The position numbers and the translations under genes were made by a program. A stretch of 64,000 bases of DNA from positions 916,013 through 980,012 of the forward strand of contig NZ_JACHJH010000001.1 of NCBI RefSeq assembly GCF_014203555.1, given 5' to 3'. Below are positions 30,280 through 39,594 of this stretch, piece by piece. The DNA is from Streptomyces olivoverticillatus. GTDB lineage: Bacteria > Actinomycetota > Actinomycetes > Streptomycetales > Streptomycetaceae. The notes beneath the pieces are model-generated. The model did no database searches. It was given only the letters and a program-made list of their open reading frames with translations, and was not told where the DNA came from. The stretch's first letter is position 1, and each line of letters begins with the position of its first letter.

Positions 30280-32652
30280 ATGAGCGATCCGGCGGTCCCG
30301 GCGGTGTCGCACCCCGGCCTGACCGCGACGGAAGTCGCCGCGCGCGTGGCCCGCGGCGAGGTCAACGACGTGCCCGTACGGTCCTCGCGCTCGATCACCG
30401 AGATCGTCCGGGCCAACGTCTTCACCCGGTTCAACGCCATCATCGGCGTCCTCTTCCTGATCATCCTGGTCGTCGGCCCGATCCAGGACGGCCTCTTCGG
30501 CTTCGTCATCGTCGCCAACACCGCGATCGGCATCGTCCAGGAACTGCGTGCCAAGAAGACCCTCGACTCCCTCGCCGTCATCGGCGAGGCCAAGCCCACC
30601 GTCCGCCGCGACGGCGCGCCCACCTCCGTACGCACGGGCGAGATCGTCCTCGGCGACCTCATCGAGCTCGGCCCCGGCGAGAAGTGCGTCGTCGACGGCG
30701 AGGTGCGGGAGGCCGACGGGCTGGAGATCGACGAGTCCCTGCTCACCGGTGAGGCCGACCCGGTGCTCAAGAAGCCGGGGGACGCGGTGATGTCCGGCTC
30801 CTTCGTCGTCGCGGGCGGCGGCGCCTACACCGCCACCAAGGTGGGCCGCGAGGCGTACGCCGCCCAACTGGCCGAGGAGGCGTCCCGCTTCACGCTCGTC
30901 CACAGCGAACTGCGCACGGGCATCAGCCAGATCCTCAAGTACGTGACCTGGATGATGGTGCCGGTCGCCATCGGCCTGATCCTCAGCCAGCTCGTCGTCC
31001 AGCGGCATGACTGGAAGGAAGCGGTCCGGCGGATGGTCGCCGGGATCGTGCCGATGGTGCCCGAGGGCCTGGTGCTGCTGACGTCCGTCGCCTTCGCCAT
31101 CGGCGTCGTCCGGCTGGGCCGCAAGCAGTGCCTGGTGCAGGAGCTGCCCGCCATCGAGGGCCTGGCCCGCGTCGACGTCGTCTGTCTCGACAAGACCGGC
31201 ACCCTCACCGAGGGCGGCATGGACGTCACCGAGCTGCGGCTGCTGCCCGCCGCCCGCGCCGACGAGGGGTACGTGCGCCAGGTGCTCGGCGCGCTCGGCG
31301 CCTCCGATCCCCGGCCCAACGCCAGCCTGCAGGCCATCATCGACGCCTACCCCGACGGCAGCGGCTGGCACTGCACCGAAACGCTGCCCTTCTCCTCCGC
31401 CCGCAAGTACAGCGGCGCCTCGCTCGACGGCCCCGACGCGGAGAGCGGCAGCTGGCTGCTGGGCGCGCCCGACGTGCTGCTGCCGGAGGGCCACACGGCG
31501 CTCGGGGAGGTCGAGGACCTCAACGCGCAGGGGCTGCGGGTGCTGCTGCTGGCCCGTACCGAGCGCGAGCTCGGCGATCCTGGCGTCACCCAAGGCGTAC
31601 GGCCGACGGCGCTGGTCGTCCTGGAGCAGCGGCTGCGCACCGACGCGGCGGACACGCTGCGCTACTTCGCCGAGCAGCACGTCTCCGCGAAGGTCATCTC
31701 CGGTGACAACGCGGTCTCCGTGGGCGCCGTCGCCGCCAAGCTCGCCCTGACCGGCGCCGAGTCGCCGGTGGACGCGCGACGGCTGCCCGCCGGGCGGGGG
31801 GAGATGGCCGAGGCGCTGGACCGGGGGGCGGTCTTCGGGCGGGTCACGCCGCAGCAGAAGCGGGACATGGTGGGGGCGCTGCAGTCGCGCGGGCACACGG
31901 TCGCGATGACAGGCGACGGGGTCAACGACGTGCTGGCCCTGAAGGACGCCGACATCGGCGTCTCGATGGGCTCGGGCTCGGAGGCGACGCGGGCCGTCGC
32001 CCAGATTGTGCTGCTCGACAACAGCTTCGCCTCGCTGCCGTCCGTGGTCGCCGAGGGCCGCCGGGTGATCGGCAACATCACGCGGGTGGCCACGCTGTTC
32101 CTGACGAAGACGGTCTACTCGGTGCTGCTGGCGATCCTCGTCGTCTGCACGCGCGTGCCCTACCCCTTCCTGCCGCGGCACCTGACGCTGCTGTCGACGC
32201 TGACGATCGGCGTGCCGGCCTTCTTCCTGGCGCTGGCGCCGAACAAGGAGCGGGCGCGGCCGCACTTCGTACGGCGGGTGATGCGCTACGCCCTCCCGGC
32301 GGGGTTGATCGCGGGGCTGGCGACGTTCGGCGTGTACGTCCTGGCCCGCGGCTACTACTCGGGGGCCGATGCGCTCGGGGCGCAGACGAGTGCGGCGACG
32401 CTGACGCTGTTCCTCGTCTCGATCTGGGTGCTGGCGATCATTGCGCGGCCGTATACATGGTGGCGGGTGGTGCTGGTGCTGGCGATGGGGGCGGGGTTTC
32501 TGGTGGTGCTGGCCATTCCGTGGCTGCAGCAGTTCTTCGCGCTCAAGTTGGTGGGGACGACGCTGCCTTGGGCGGCGGTGGGCATCGCGGTCGTCGCCGG
32601 GGTGGTGCTGGAGTTCGCCTGGCGGTGGGTGGGACGGAAGTTTCCTGCGTAA
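30280..32652 (+). CDS. P-type cation-transporting ATPase (CtpE-like)
   Basis: A 790-residue P-type ATPase. The actuator domain carries SLLTGEADP, the phosphorylation motif is VVCLDKTGTLTEGG with Asp near residue 304, and the P-domain hinge is AMTGDGVNDVLALKDADIGV (about 540-560). M4 contains GIVPMVPEGLVLL, with the PEG signature of the CtpE group, followed by six C-terminal helices. No N-terminal metal-binding domain is present. Mycobacterial CtpE has been linked to calcium uptake; the ion here is inferred by family only. It stands alone and ends at a strong bidirectional terminator. Confidence 0.9.
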   Translation: MSDPAVPAVSHPGLTATEVAARVARGEVNDVPVRSSRSITEIVRANVFTRFNAIIGVLFLIILVVGPIQDGLFGFVIVANTAIGIVQELRAKKTLDSLAVIGEAKPTVRRDGAPTSVRTGEIVLGDLIELGPGEKCVVDGEVREADGLEIDESLLTGEADPVLKKPGDAVMSGSFVVAGGGAYTATKVGREAYAAQLAEEASRFTLVHSELRTGISQILKYVTWMMVPVAIGLILSQLVVQRHDWKEAVRRMVAGIVPMVPEGLVLLTSVAFAIGVVRLGRKQCLVQELPAIEGLARVDVVCLDKTGTLTEGGMDVTELRLLPAARADEGYVRQVLGALGASDPRPNASLQAIIDAYPDGSGWHCTETLPFSSARKYSGASLDGPDAESGSWLLGAPDVLLPEGHTALGEVEDLNAQGLRVLLLARTERELGDPGVTQGVRPTALVVLEQRLRTDAADTLRYFAEQHVSAKVISGDNAVSVGAVAAKLALTGAESPVDARRLPAGRGEMAEALDRGAVFGRVTPQQKRDMVGALQSRGHTVAMTGDGVNDVLALKDADIGVSMGSGSEATRAVAQIVLLDNSFASLPSVVAEGRRVIGNITRVATLFLTKTVYSVLLAILVVCTRVPYPFLPRHLTLLSTLTIGVPAFFLALAPNKERARPHFVRRVMRYALPAGLIAGLATFGVYVLARGYYSGADALGAQTSAATLTLFLVSIWVLAIIARPYTWWRVVLVLAMGAGFLVVLAIPWLQQFFALKLVGTTLPWAAVGIAVVAGVVLEFAWRWVGRKFPA

Positions 32653-32672
32653 GCGGCCTGAGCAGCACGAGC

Positions 32673-32706
32673 CCGGACGGGCCGACCGTCATCCCGGCCC
32701 GTCCGG
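32673..32706. terminator. Bidirectional terminator between the P-type ATPase and DUF1059 genes
   Basis: CCGGACGGGCC (32673-32683) pairs perfectly with GGCCCGTCCGG (32696-32706) around a 12-base loop. It is placed between two convergent stops and can serve both. Confidence 0.8.
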
Positions 32707-32716
32707 CGCCCGCATT

Positions 32717-32902
32717 TCAGGACTTCTCGTCCTCCAGCAGCCCGCGAATCATCTCCCGCAGTTCGGGCGTGTCCTCGTGCTTGTGCACGGACACCGCGTG
32801 CTCGGTCGCGGCCTTGAGGACTTCCTCTTCCTCGCCGGCGATCGTCAGCGAGCAGTGCGATTCGCTCGGAGCCTTGCGGCAGTCGGCGACCTTCCTGGTC
32901 AT
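32717..32902 (-). CDS. DUF1059 domain small protein
   Basis: A 61-residue soluble protein: MTRKVADCRKAPSESHCSLT, then IAGEEEEVLKAATEHAVSVH and KHEDTPELREMIRGLLEDE. The compact alpha/beta DUF1059 pattern (DC...CS...G and an HA.. helix) is complete. A GGAGG-like site precedes the start. Function is unknown in any organism I can name. It is adjacent to, and on the same strand as, the sacsin-like ATPase gene but 57 bases downstream of it, so co-transcription is possible. Confidence 0.85.
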   Translation of the reverse strand: MTRKVADCRKAPSESHCSLTIAGEEEEVLKAATEHAVSVHKHEDTPELREMIRGLLEDEKS

Positions 32903-32959
32903 GGCAGCCTCCCGAAACCAATCAAAATAGGAGCATTTCGCTGCACTCCCAGGGTAGGC

Positions 32960-35900
32960 CTAGTCGAACCAGCGGGCCCGCGCCAGCTCCTCCGTGCGGG
33001 AGGGGTCCTCCAGGAGCGCCGCGGCCTCGAAGCGGCGGTGCCAGGCGCCCGCCGCCCAGGCCAGGCCCGCGGCCACGCCCTCCAGCGTCGCCGCGTGCAG
33101 GACGCCGTCGGGGCCGAGGCGCCAGTCCAGCTCGATGCCGTCGATCACCAGCTCCTCGTGCTCGACGTACGTGGCCGGGGCCTGCGGCAGCAGGACGCGG
33201 ACGCCGTCCGGCACCTGCCGCAGCTCGCCGTCGTCGGCCGCCACGGCGGCCGGCACGGCCTCGCTCAGGCGTCGCACCTGCAGCAGGTCGGCCAGCTCGG
33301 CGGCCCGGTCCGGGCGCACCGGGAGCAGGGCGCGCCCTGCCGCCAGGGGCAGCAGGTCCGGCGCGTCCGCCACCAGCGCGTCGGCCGCGTCCACGACGCG
33401 GACCTCGCCGTCCACGACGGCCCGCAGCTCGTCGGGGAGCGTCACCTCGTCCGGGTCGAGGCCCGCCAACGCCCCGTAGAGCGCGTGCAGTTGCGCGGGC
33501 CGCACCGGGCGGTCGGGGTCGGCCAGACGGGCCAGGAGCTCGGCCGCGCCGCCCGGCTCGTCGAGGAGGGCGGCCGACGAAGTGCGCACGCCCAGCGCCC
33601 GCAGCACCTGCTCGTCCGCGAGCCCGGACGCGTCGGCCGCGTCGTAGAGGCCCTCCAGCAGCGGATCGCCGCCGCGGACGCGCAGCCCCGCGGGGCGGCG
33701 GCCGTCCAGGACCGGGTGCCCGCGCAGCCACCAGGCGGTGTACGGGCGTACGGACTCGGTCGTGCCGTCCGGCAGCAGCACGCGGACGGGCGCGGTCAGC
33801 GCGTCGCGCAGCGGCGGCCGGGAGAGCAGGGCCAGGGCCTGCGGCCAGGCGTCGTCGTCGACGAGATCGAGGTCGCGGACGGCCACGATCTCGGTGGCCA
33901 CCGGCGGCACCGGAGCCCGCCCGTCGCCCGACCACCACCCCTCATCGTGGCCGCTTCGCGGCCGCAGACTCAATTGCAGCCGGTCCAGGACGTCCTCGCA
34001 CCAGACGTCGACCGCGTCCAGCAGCCCGGCGTCGTCCGGCTCGGCGAAGTCGCCCTCGCGCGGCTCCAGTTCGTCCGGGTCGAGGACGACGTCGGTGGCG
34101 CGGACGAGGGCGAAGTCGGCGAGCACGCCGACGGCGGTCAGCGGCTGCGCGCCCCAGCGCTCGGCCAGTTCGGCGTCGCAGGCGGCGAGTTCACCGGGAC
34201 GGATGACGCTCTCGAAGGGGCTGCCGGGCAGGACGAGCTCACCGGCCGGGGCCGGCTCGCCGTCCTCGTCGGGCAGGGCCAGGGCGGCGAGCCAGGGCTC
34301 GTCGCCGGGGGCGAGGCCCGCGTCGCGGACGAGGGTGAGGACGACCTCGACGAGCGTGTCGCCGTCGATGCCCTCGCCGTCCTCGTACCAGGCGTCCTCG
34401 GCGTCGAGCGAGGCGGCGACGGCCGCCCGGATCTGAGGCGTGGTCAGGATCGCGCGGGGCGAGGCCGGGGTGGCGCCGAGCTTCTCCAGCAGCGGGTGGG
34501 CGGCGTCGGGGTGGGCGACCTTCAGGCCGAGGCGGGAGAGCCGCTCGGAGCCGGTGGCGTCGGCGGGCGGCAGCAGCACCTGCCGGGGGCCGACGGCCGT
34601 ACGCACTCCCCCGGTGCCTCCGGCGAGCGGCACGGGCAGGCCGGTCAGCCGGTCGGGGTCGACGCCGGCGAGGCTGTCGTAGAGCCGCCACCACCAGGCG
34701 GGGTCGCGCTCGACCCCGGCGAGGCGGTCGATGACCTCGCCGAGGGGGACGCGGGCGACGCCGAGCGCGCGCAGTTCGGGGCGGCGCTCCAGTCCGGCGG
34801 GCAGCAGGCTGGGGAAGAGCTCGCTGAGGACGGCGACGGTCTCCGCGCCCGCTCCCTCGGCGATCTCGGCCTCCACCGGCCGCAGGGCCAGCGGCTCGCC
34901 GCCGGTGCCGCCGCGGGCGAAGAGGTCGTCGTCCCAGCCGCCGGTGGCGGCGGAGCCCGTGGGGGCGGCCGGTCCGGGCGTCTGGGTGGAGGCGTCGGGG
35001 CCCTCGGTCCAGGGGATCCCCTCGATGCCGCCGCCGGCCGGCACCCCCTCCTGGCCGCCGCCCTCGACGGCCCCTGCCGCGCTCGGCAGGAACGGCACGC
35101 GCGGCAGCCGCTCCAGCACCTGCCGCCGCAGCTCGGCGTCCAGGGCGCTCTGGGCGAAGGGGGCCGGGACGAGGTCGAGGGTGCCCGGGGAGACGGGATG
35201 CCAGTCGCGCAGCAGGGCCGTGTAGGCCTCGGCGGCGCGCTCGGTCAGGAAGTCCGTGAGGGGGCCGGGGGCCGTGTGGCGGCGGGTGGGCTCCAGGGGG
35301 AAGGACGCGATCAGGAGCGCGGGCAACCCGAGGGGCTCGTCGGTGGGCGTGGGGGCGTGCAGGACGGGCGCAGTGCGCGGCTTCTTCGGCGCACCGCCGT
35401 CGCCGACCGGTACGGCCCAGGTCAGGGACCAGGAGGGGCGCAGCCGCTCCTCCACGGGGCGGTCGGCGAGGAGCGCGGGGTCGAGCGCGCCCGAGGCGCG
35501 CTCGACGCGCCAGCGGGTGGCGGCGGCGCGGGCGGAGTCCTCGACGAGGACGTACGGGCCGTCCTGGCGACGTGTCAGGGTGCGGGCGGGGGCGTCGGGC
35601 GTCTCGACGACGATCTCGGTGAGGCCGGGCAGGGTGAGCAGCAGGGCGTCGTCGATCGCGGCGAGCAGCCGGGCGGTCAGGTCCTCGGCGGCGCCGTCGC
35701 GCAGCGGGAGGACGACCACGGTGTCGTAGCCCTCGGGCGCCTCGCCCTCGGCGGGCAGCGGCAGGCGCAGCAGCGGGACGTGGCCTTCGCGGCGGCGGAT
35801 CTCGCCGCCGAGGCCGGGGCTGCCCTGGGCCGCGTCGGCGGCCATGGCGCGGGCCTCGGCGAGGGACCAGCGCACGCCGCCGGTGCGGCCGACGAGGGCG

Positions 35901-36307
35901 GGTTCGTCGCTGACGGCGAGGACGGCGGCGAAGCCGACGCCGAAGCGGCCGACGGATTCCGCTTCCACCGTGCCGTGCTGCTCGCGCTTGGCGGAGGCGC
36001 GCAGGGTGGACAGCGACTCGACGCCGGTGGCGTCCAGGGGCGCACCGGTGTTGGCGGCGGCGAGGACGGCGGGGCCGTCGGCGTACGGGGCGTGCAGGGT
36101 GAGGCGCAGGCGGCCGGGGACGCCGGCGCGGGCGGCGGCGTCGGAGGCGTTCTGGGCGAGTTCGACGACGAGGCGGTCGCGGTAGCCGCCGAGGGCGAGG
36201 TCCTCTTCGGCGTTGGCGTCCTCCCGGAACCGGGCGGGGGAGGCGACCCAGGAGTCCAGGACGCCGCGACGCAGCCGCGCGGTGCCGAACGGGTCCATTG
36301 CGGTCAC
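32960..36307 (-). CDS. Sacsin-like protein with N-terminal HSP90-type ATPase domain
   Basis: A large (about 1115-residue) protein. GTG at 36307 is preferred since AGGGAGA lies nine bases upstream; ATG at 36298 is the alternative. Residues about 1-230 form a GHKL/HSP90-type ATP-binding domain: LVVELAQNASDAAARAG is the N box, AANTGAPLDATGVESLSTLR holds the G1 segment, and VGRFGVGFAAVLAVSD the G2 box. The rest is a long Ala/Leu/Pro-rich multi-repeat region without recognisable enzymatic motifs. Related actinobacterial proteins are annotated as sacsin N-terminal-domain ATPases, with putative chaperone or nucleic-acid roles. It sits next to a DUF3027 gene on the same strand, a conserved Streptomyces pair. 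Confidence 0.85.
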   Translation of the reverse strand: MTAMDPFGTARLRRGVLDSWVASPARFREDANAEEDLALGGYRDRLVVELAQNASDAAARAGVPGRLRLTLHAPYADGPAVLAAANTGAPLDATGVESLSTLRASAKREQHGTVEAESVGRFGVGFAAVLAVSDEPALVGRTGGVRWSLAEARAMAADAAQGSPGLGGEIRRREGHVPLLRLPLPAEGEAPEGYDTVVVLPLRDGAAEDLTARLLAAIDDALLLTLPGLTEIVVETPDAPARTLTRRQDGPYVLVEDSARAAATRWRVERASGALDPALLADRPVEERLRPSWSLTWAVPVGDGGAPKKPRTAPVLHAPTPTDEPLGLPALLIASFPLEPTRRHTAPGPLTDFLTERAAEAYTALLRDWHPVSPGTLDLVPAPFAQSALDAELRRQVLERLPRVPFLPSAAGAVEGGGQEGVPAGGGIEGIPWTEGPDASTQTPGPAAPTGSAATGGWDDDLFARGGTGGEPLALRPVEAEIAEGAGAETVAVLSELFPSLLPAGLERRPELRALGVARVPLGEVIDRLAGVERDPAWWWRLYDSLAGVDPDRLTGLPVPLAGGTGGVRTAVGPRQVLLPPADATGSERLSRLGLKVAHPDAAHPLLEKLGATPASPRAILTTPQIRAAVAASLDAEDAWYEDGEGIDGDTLVEVVLTLVRDAGLAPGDEPWLAALALPDEDGEPAPAGELVLPGSPFESVIRPGELAACDAELAERWGAQPLTAVGVLADFALVRATDVVLDPDELEPREGDFAEPDDAGLLDAVDVWCEDVLDRLQLSLRPRSGHDEGWWSGDGRAPVPPVATEIVAVRDLDLVDDDAWPQALALLSRPPLRDALTAPVRVLLPDGTTESVRPYTAWWLRGHPVLDGRRPAGLRVRGGDPLLEGLYDAADASGLADEQVLRALGVRTSSAALLDEPGGAAELLARLADPDRPVRPAQLHALYGALAGLDPDEVTLPDELRAVVDGEVRVVDAADALVADAPDLLPLAAGRALLPVRPDRAAELADLLQVRRLSEAVPAAVAADDGELRQVPDGVRVLLPQAPATYVEHEELVIDGIELDWRLGPDGVLHAATLEGVAAGLAWAAGAWHRRFEAAALLEDPSRTEELARARWFD

Positions 36308-36385
36308 GTTGTCTCGTCTCCCTGTGCTGGTTGCCGTTCCCGAAGGCCTCGCCCGCGGGCCCCTGTCCGCGCCGATGCGCGTGGC

Positions 36386-36431
36386 CCGCAAGGGACGAAC
36401 AGGCGAATATCAGCCTGTCCGTCCCTTGCGG
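36386..36431 (-). terminator. Long hairpin between DUF3027 and the sacsin-like gene
   Basis: CCGCAAGGGACG-A-ACAGGC (36386-36404) pairs with GCCTGT-C-CGTCCCTTGCGG (36413-36431): 18 base pairs, one A.C mismatch and an eight-base AT-rich loop. It begins seven bases beyond the DUF3027 stop and 79 bases before the sacsin-like start, so it should terminate the former or attenuate read-through into the latter. Confidence 0.75.
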
Positions 36432-36437
36432 CCGGGG

Positions 36438-37331
36438 TTACGCGTGCCCCAAATCCTCGTCTTCGCCCTCTTCGTCGCGCAGCGGCATCGGTTCGACGAG
36501 CGTCTCGTCGATGACCGGCGGCGCCGGACGCGGCGGCTTCGGCATGCGGGCCGCTTCGGAGTGGCCGCCGCAGCCGTAGGAAAGGGAGACGACGTGGCCG
36601 TCGGCGGGGCTGAACTCATTGGCGCAGACGCCGAACGCCTGGCCGAGGGAGCCTCCGATGGGTGCCAGGAAGCCGCAGCTGACGCAGGAGGCGGGGGCGG
36701 CCTGGGCCATCTGCGTCTTGGCGCCGTACGACTCGTCCCAGCGGTCGGCGGCGCTGTGCAGGCCGTAGCGGGACAGGACGCGGGCGCGCCGCATGCCCAG
36801 CTCCTCCGCGAGGGCGGAGATGGAGCCGCGCGCGGGGGCGACGGGCTGCGCGGAGGGCGGGCCGGCCGAGACGTCGGCGTCCTCCGCCTCGGCCAGTTCG
36901 GTCATCTCCTCGGAGACGGCCGAGTTCGGCGGGGGCTCCTCCTCGCCGGTGAAGCCGGGCTCCAGGCGCAGGTCGTCGGACTCGGTGGGCAGCAGGTCGC
37001 CGGGGCCCATGTCACCGGGGCGCAGGCGCTCGCTCCAGGGCACCCATTCGGGTGCGAGCAGGGCGTCGGGGCCGGGCAGCAGCACGGCCTCGTCGAGGGT
37101 GACGTGCTTGGCGCGGGAGGCGCGGGCGACGGTGACGGCCCAGCGCCAGCCCCGGTAGCCGGGGTCCAGGCAGAGGAAGTAGTGGGTGACGACGCGGTCC
37201 CCGTCGGCGGCGACCTCGACATGCTCGCCGACCTGCCCCGGCAGCGCGGCCTCCTCGGCCGCCGCCCGGGCGAGTTCGACCGCCTCGGCGCACAGGCGGT
37301 CCGGGGTACGGCTTCGCATCGCAGCACTCAC
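36438..37331 (-). CDS. DUF3027 domain-containing protein
   Basis: A 297-residue actinobacterial protein. The start is placed at GTG 37331 (MSAAMRSRTPDRLCAEAVEL; GGAAGAGAG upstream), with ATG 37319 also possible. The N-terminal half (DRVVTHYFLCLDPGYRGWRW through LLPGPDALLAPEWVPWSERL) is the DUF3027 core. A central acidic linker follows, and the C-terminal part has a Cys cluster that could bind metal (ASCVSCGFL, FGVCANEFSPADG, YGCGGHSEA). Function is unknown. Conserved linkage with the sacsin-like ATPase and with the following MFS and mqn genes marks chromosomal core. Confidence 0.85.
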   Translation of the reverse strand: MSAAMRSRTPDRLCAEAVELARAAAEEAALPGQVGEHVEVAADGDRVVTHYFLCLDPGYRGWRWAVTVARASRAKHVTLDEAVLLPGPDALLAPEWVPWSERLRPGDMGPGDLLPTESDDLRLEPGFTGEEEPPPNSAVSEEMTELAEAEDADVSAGPPSAQPVAPARGSISALAEELGMRRARVLSRYGLHSAADRWDESYGAKTQMAQAAPASCVSCGFLAPIGGSLGQAFGVCANEFSPADGHVVSLSYGCGGHSEAARMPKPPRPAPPVIDETLVEPMPLRDEEGEDEDLGHA

Positions 37332-37676
37332 AAGAATCGATTCTCTCTTCCACGCCGTCTCACGAGTGCGCCAGCCGAACGGTCGGGGCTGCGGACGGAG
37401 CGGACCGACGGACCGCGTCGACGTCCGCGCCCGACGGCCTCGGGCGCACCTGTCACCATCCATTCTGCGGGATCGAGAGCCAGGGCGCGGCCAAGGCGAC
37501 GGCCGGTGGCGCGCTACGCACGCTACCCCGCGCGGGCGTCCCGGGGATACCCGGGCTGCGGCGAGCCGTCCCCCGCCCGGCGCACGGCACCCCGCCCGGC
37601 GCGTGCCCGAGCTGACGGCTCCGCCTCGCGGATGCACCGAAAGTGCCATGTGCGGTGCCAGTTGGGGCAGTATGGC

Positions 37677-39077
37677 GTGGTGGGAGCCATCCGGTCAGCC
37701 GAGGGCGGCCCGCTCCGCCGTACGGCCCGGGGCGTCGGCCGCGCACTGCGCAGCCCTGTCACCGGGGCGGCCCGGGGCATCCGGAAGGCCACGCACGCGC
37801 ACGGCGCGGGCGAGTCCGGCCTGGGCAAGCTGATCGAGCTGCACGCCGTGAATTCCGCGGGCGACATGCTGATCACGGTCGCGCTGGCCTCCACCGTCTT
37901 CTTCTCCGTCCCCACCGACCAGGCGCGCGGCCGGGTGGCGCTGTACCTGGCGATCACGATGGCCCCCTTCACGCTGCTCGCCCCCGTCATCGGGCCGCTG
38001 CTGGACCGGCTGCCGCACGGCCGCCGGGCGGCGATGGCGGCCGCGATGCTGAGCCGGGCGCTGCTGGCGCTGATGATGTCGGGGGCGGTGGCCACCGGCG
38101 GTCTGGAGCTGTATCCGGCGGCGCTGGGCGTGCTCGTGGCGTCGAAGGCCTACGGAGTGGTGCGTTCCGCCGTGGTGCCCCGGCTGCTGCCACCGCGGAT
38201 CTCGCTGGTGAAGGCGAATTCCCGGGTGACGCTCGGCGGGCTGCTGGCCACCGGGGTGGCGGCCCCGCTGGGCGCGGGGCTGCACCAGCTGGGCCCGGCC
38301 TATCCGCTGTACGGGGCGTGCGCGGTCTTCGTGTCCGGCACATTCCTGTCGCTGTCCCTGCCGCACAAGGTGGACTCCGCCAAGGGCGAGGCGCGGGCCA
38401 AGCTGGCGGCCGACGGGCCGCACCGGCACCATCTGACGACGCAGCGCCACCGCAACCGCCGCAACAAGCGCCCCAGGCCGCCGGGGCTGCGCACGGTGGG
38501 CCGCTCGGTGCTGCACGGCCTGCAGGCCAACAGCGCGCTGCGGATGCTCTCGGGCTTCCTCACCTTCTTCCTCGCCTTCCTGTTGCGGGTGCATCCGCTG
38601 GGCGGGCTGAGTCCGGAGTTCTCGCTGGGGCTGGTGGCGGTCGCGGCGGGCGTGGGCAATGCGCTGGGCACCGCCATAGGGGCGCTGCTGCGGTCGCGCG
38701 GCCCGGAGAAGACGATCGCGCTGGTGCTGACGGTGACGCTGGGGACGGCGGTCGTCAGTGCCGTCCTCTACAGCGCGCTGATGGTGGTCGTCATCGCGGC
38801 CGTCGCCGGGATCTCCCAGGCGCTGGGCAAGCAGTCGCTGGACTCGCTGATCCAGCGCGACGTGCCGGAGGAGGTGCGGACGTCCGCATTCGCCCGTTCG
38901 GAGACACTGCTGCAGATGTCGTGGGTGGTCGGCGGGGCGATCGGCATCCTGCTGCCGCTCAACGGCGTGGTGGGGATGGCGGTGGCCTCGGCCTTCCTCA
39001 CGCTGGGCGCCGCCACTGCCGTACGGGGCCTGCTGACGGCCGCTCGGCGCGGCTCGCCGCACCCGCGCGTGGCCTGA
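37677..39077 (+). CDS. MFS transporter
   Basis: A permease of about 466 residues. GTG at 37677 (or 37680) is chosen; the ORF extends upstream through non-coding sequence and ATG 37632 has no site. A basic N-terminal tail (RRTARGVGRALRSPVTGAAR) precedes the first helix, LHAVNSAGDMLITVALASTV. Further MFS features are APVIGPLLDRLPHGRRAAMA, a central hydrophilic loop rich in His and Arg (GPHRHHLTTQRHRNRRNKRP), and the second-half helices ending VVGMAVASAFLTLGAATAVR. Substrate is unknown. The gene is followed closely by the DUF2771-like lipoprotein and mqnB. Confidence 0.88.
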   Translation: MVGAIRSAEGGPLRRTARGVGRALRSPVTGAARGIRKATHAHGAGESGLGKLIELHAVNSAGDMLITVALASTVFFSVPTDQARGRVALYLAITMAPFTLLAPVIGPLLDRLPHGRRAAMAAAMLSRALLALMMSGAVATGGLELYPAALGVLVASKAYGVVRSAVVPRLLPPRISLVKANSRVTLGGLLATGVAAPLGAGLHQLGPAYPLYGACAVFVSGTFLSLSLPHKVDSAKGEARAKLAADGPHRHHLTTQRHRNRRNKRPRPPGLRTVGRSVLHGLQANSALRMLSGFLTFFLAFLLRVHPLGGLSPEFSLGLVAVAAGVGNALGTAIGALLRSRGPEKTIALVLTVTLGTAVVSAVLYSALMVVVIAAVAGISQALGKQSLDSLIQRDVPEEVRTSAFARSETLLQMSWVVGGAIGILLPLNGVVGMAVASAFLTLGAATAVRGLLTAARRGSPHPRVA

Positions 39078-39103
39078 TGCGGAGGGCCCGATAGCCTGCC
39101 CGC

Positions 39104-39583
39104 ATGACCGCTGCGATTTTCCGGGGCAAGCGCCGCCGCGCCGCTGCCGCCGTCGGTGCCGTGACCTTCGGGCTCGTCGCCCTCTCCGCCTGCGACAAGC
39201 CGACGCCGCTGGCCACCGTGACCGTCGGGTCGAAGACGGTGACCTCCGAGGCCGCCTGCTACAACGACGGCGACGCCATCGCCTCCGACAAGGTGCTCGG
39301 CTGCCTCAAGGAGAGCTCCGGGAAGACCGTCAAGGCGTCCATGGAGGACAAGATCCGCTTCGGCGTCGACCCGAAGATCGCCGACGAGGGCTGGACCCTC
39401 TTCATCAACGACCAGGCCGTCGAGGCCGAGCCGAACAAGAAGACGTTCCGGTCGATTCCGGCGAGCGCCTTCTTCTCCGGCGGGCAGGGCGCAGCCGCCA
39501 AGGAGACCAAGGTCAGCATCGTCGAGGCCGGCACCGGCAAGGCCCTCGGCGTGTGGAACTTCACCCTCGAGCGCACCTCCTGA
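39104..39583 (+). CDS. Lipoprotein (DUF2771-like)
   Basis: A 159-residue secreted lipoprotein. The signal peptide reads RGKRRRAAAAVGAVTFGLVA and ends in the lipobox LSAC, with the lipidated Cys near residue 30. The mature domain (CDKPTPLATVTVGSKTVTSE, then ACYNDGDAIASDKVLGCLKE) has a second conserved Cys pair and an Ig-like C-terminal end (KETKVSIVEAGTGKALGVWN). It resembles the actinobacterial DUF2771 family, of unknown role. It lies 11 bases before mqnB and may be in the same transcript. Confidence 0.8.
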   Translation: MTAAIFRGKRRRAAAAVGAVTFGLVALSACDKPTPLATVTVGSKTVTSEAACYNDGDAIASDKVLGCLKESSGKTVKASMEDKIRFGVDPKIADEGWTLFINDQAVEAEPNKKTFRSIPASAFFSGGQGAAAKETKVSIVEAGTGKALGVWNFTLERTS

Positions 39584-39594
39584 CGCCTTCGCCG

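Noticed and set aside
30145..32265. 706-residue minus-strand ORF opposite the P-type ATPase
   Set aside because: Shadow frame; the plus strand carries all P-type ATPase motifs.
32441..36514. 1357-residue plus-strand ORF opposite the sacsin-like gene
   Set aside because: Same shadow effect; no conserved segment and no plausible start.
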